Assembly: GCA_003648395.1 (NCBI GenBank)
Contig: QMPB01000312.1
Coordinates: 1 to 5,982, forward strand
DNA: 5,982 nucleotides
From: Bacteroidota bacterium
GTDB taxonomy: Bacteria > Bacteroidota > Bacteroidia > Bacteroidales > UBA1556
Direction: 5' to 3'
In this document: in pieces, positions 5,365-5,982 of the stretch
How positions within the stretch are numbered: the stretch's first letter is position 1
Layout: every line of letters begins with the position of its first letter
Made by a program: the position numbers and the translations under genes
Notes under the pieces: model-generated
Told to the model about the DNA's origin: nothing
The model's input: only the letters and a program-made list of their open reading frames with translations
Databases searched by the model: none

Positions 5365-5982
5365 TTAATTATCACTGTGTTTTCTATCAATCTTATTGTA
5401 AAGAGCTAGAGTCATTAGATAATAGAAAAAAGCAAAGAATATAACACCAGCTTGTTGGTTCAGCATTGATTCTGGAAAGAAATTTACTGCAATAATTATT
5501 ATAAATAAAGCTAAAAGATGATCTTTGTTTTGATAAGCCTGCTGTAATGCTACAAAAAGTATATATAGTAATAGCCCAAAACCAATTAAACCTTGTCCAA
5601 GCATAGTTTCTAGAAACTGATTGTGAACATTATAATGGTTTTCTTCTACTTCTTCAGTGTTTGTTTTTATTTTATCATATTCTTTATATAGCTCAGGCTT
5701 AATATCGCCAGCACCTACGCCAAGTAGTGGGTTTTTACCAACTACATTTAAAGTTGCTTTCCAAATTTCGAATCTTGCACCAGTAGAATTAGATTTTGAA
5801 TCTCCAGTTCTAACTATTTCAACTAGGGACTTAAACATAATTTGCATTCTATAGTTCTGAGATATAGCATATCCTGAAAAAGCAAGAATAACAATAGGGA
5901 GAGCTATTTTTAATAGTTTGTTCTTAATTTTTAAATATAGTAAGAAAGTAACATACAATAATACAGCTGCTAATGCCATAAA
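5365..5982 (-). CDS. O-antigen ligase / polymerase (Wzy_C family) membrane protein, 3' part
   Basis: Only the C-terminal part is present: the frame stays open to the window edge, and a Phe codon (5980-5982) precedes the first Met seen (5977-5979), so the true start lies outside. Family members usually exceed 400 residues and about 205 are visible. Numbered from that Met, hydrophobic segments lie at about 1-16, 23-39, 131-148, 155-168 and 177-194. Between the second and third is a large hydrophilic loop, which is periplasmic in this family. It contains STGARFEIW with Arg69, NPLLGVGAGD, and NVHNQFLETMLGQGLIG with His119. These are the Wzy_C signatures, with an Arg and a His corresponding to those needed in WaaL. 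The protein would join or polymerise undecaprenyl-linked glycans at the outer face of the inner membrane. Ligase and polymerase cannot be told apart here. It is convergent with the barrel gene, 49 bases away. Confidence 0.88.
   Translation of the reverse strand, partial: FMALAAVLLYVTFLLYLKIKNKLLKIALPIVILAFSGYAISQNYRMQIMFKSLVEIVRTGDSKSNSTGARFEIWKATLNVVGKNPLLGVGAGDIKPELYKEYDKIKTNTEEVEENHYNVHNQFLETMLGQGLIGFGLLLYILFVALQQAYQNKDHLLALFIIIIAVNFFPESMLNQQAGVIFFAFFYYLMTLALYNKIDRKHSDN

Overview
The window is a low-GC stretch of a Bacteroidota chromosome. The evidence is the AT-rich base use, three good matches to the Bacteroidota -7 promoter element TAnnTTTG placed just upstream of genes, the near absence of Shine-Dalgarno sequences, and the gene content: outer-membrane beta-barrels of Bacteroidota type and a TPR/PD40/OmpA protein built like the type IX secretion component PorE. 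I cannot fix genus or family; a marine or anaerobic Bacteroidales/Marinilabiliales-like organism is a guess.

Layout. On the left, a Fur-superfamily repressor with every PerR-type metal ligand runs leftwards (29-448). A 255-base divergent region separates it from the next gene. It holds a palindrome overlapping the repressor's own -7 element, a second PerR-box-like site, another inverted repeat, and the promoter of the next gene. Four rightward genes follow: a small outer-membrane barrel with a very basic C-terminal tail (704-1597), a 651-residue TPR/PD40/CRD/OmpA-C protein (1713-3668), a cytoplasmic patatin-like lipid hydrolase (3725-4597) and a PorT-family-like barrel (4665-5315). On the right, convergent with these, lies the 3' part of an O-antigen ligase/polymerase-family membrane protein (5365-5982), cut by the window edge.

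How they fit together. Most of the window is envelope biology: two outer-membrane barrels, a periplasmic protein predicted to hold peptidoglycan, a lipid acyl hydrolase and a surface-polysaccharide enzyme. The barrel and the OmpA-domain gene are neighbours, as barrel/OmpA pairs often are in Bacteroidota, and may act together, but the OmpA gene appears to have its own promoter, so a single operon is not shown. The repressor is an independent unit that probably senses peroxide or metal and controls itself.

Two gene starts were moved downstream from TTG codons to nearby ATG codons (704 and 3725). I see no RNA gene, CRISPR array, insertion sequence or clear intrinsic terminator. I did not find a clearly new biological system. 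The most unusual items are the basic tail on the first barrel and the operator layout in front of the PerR-like gene.
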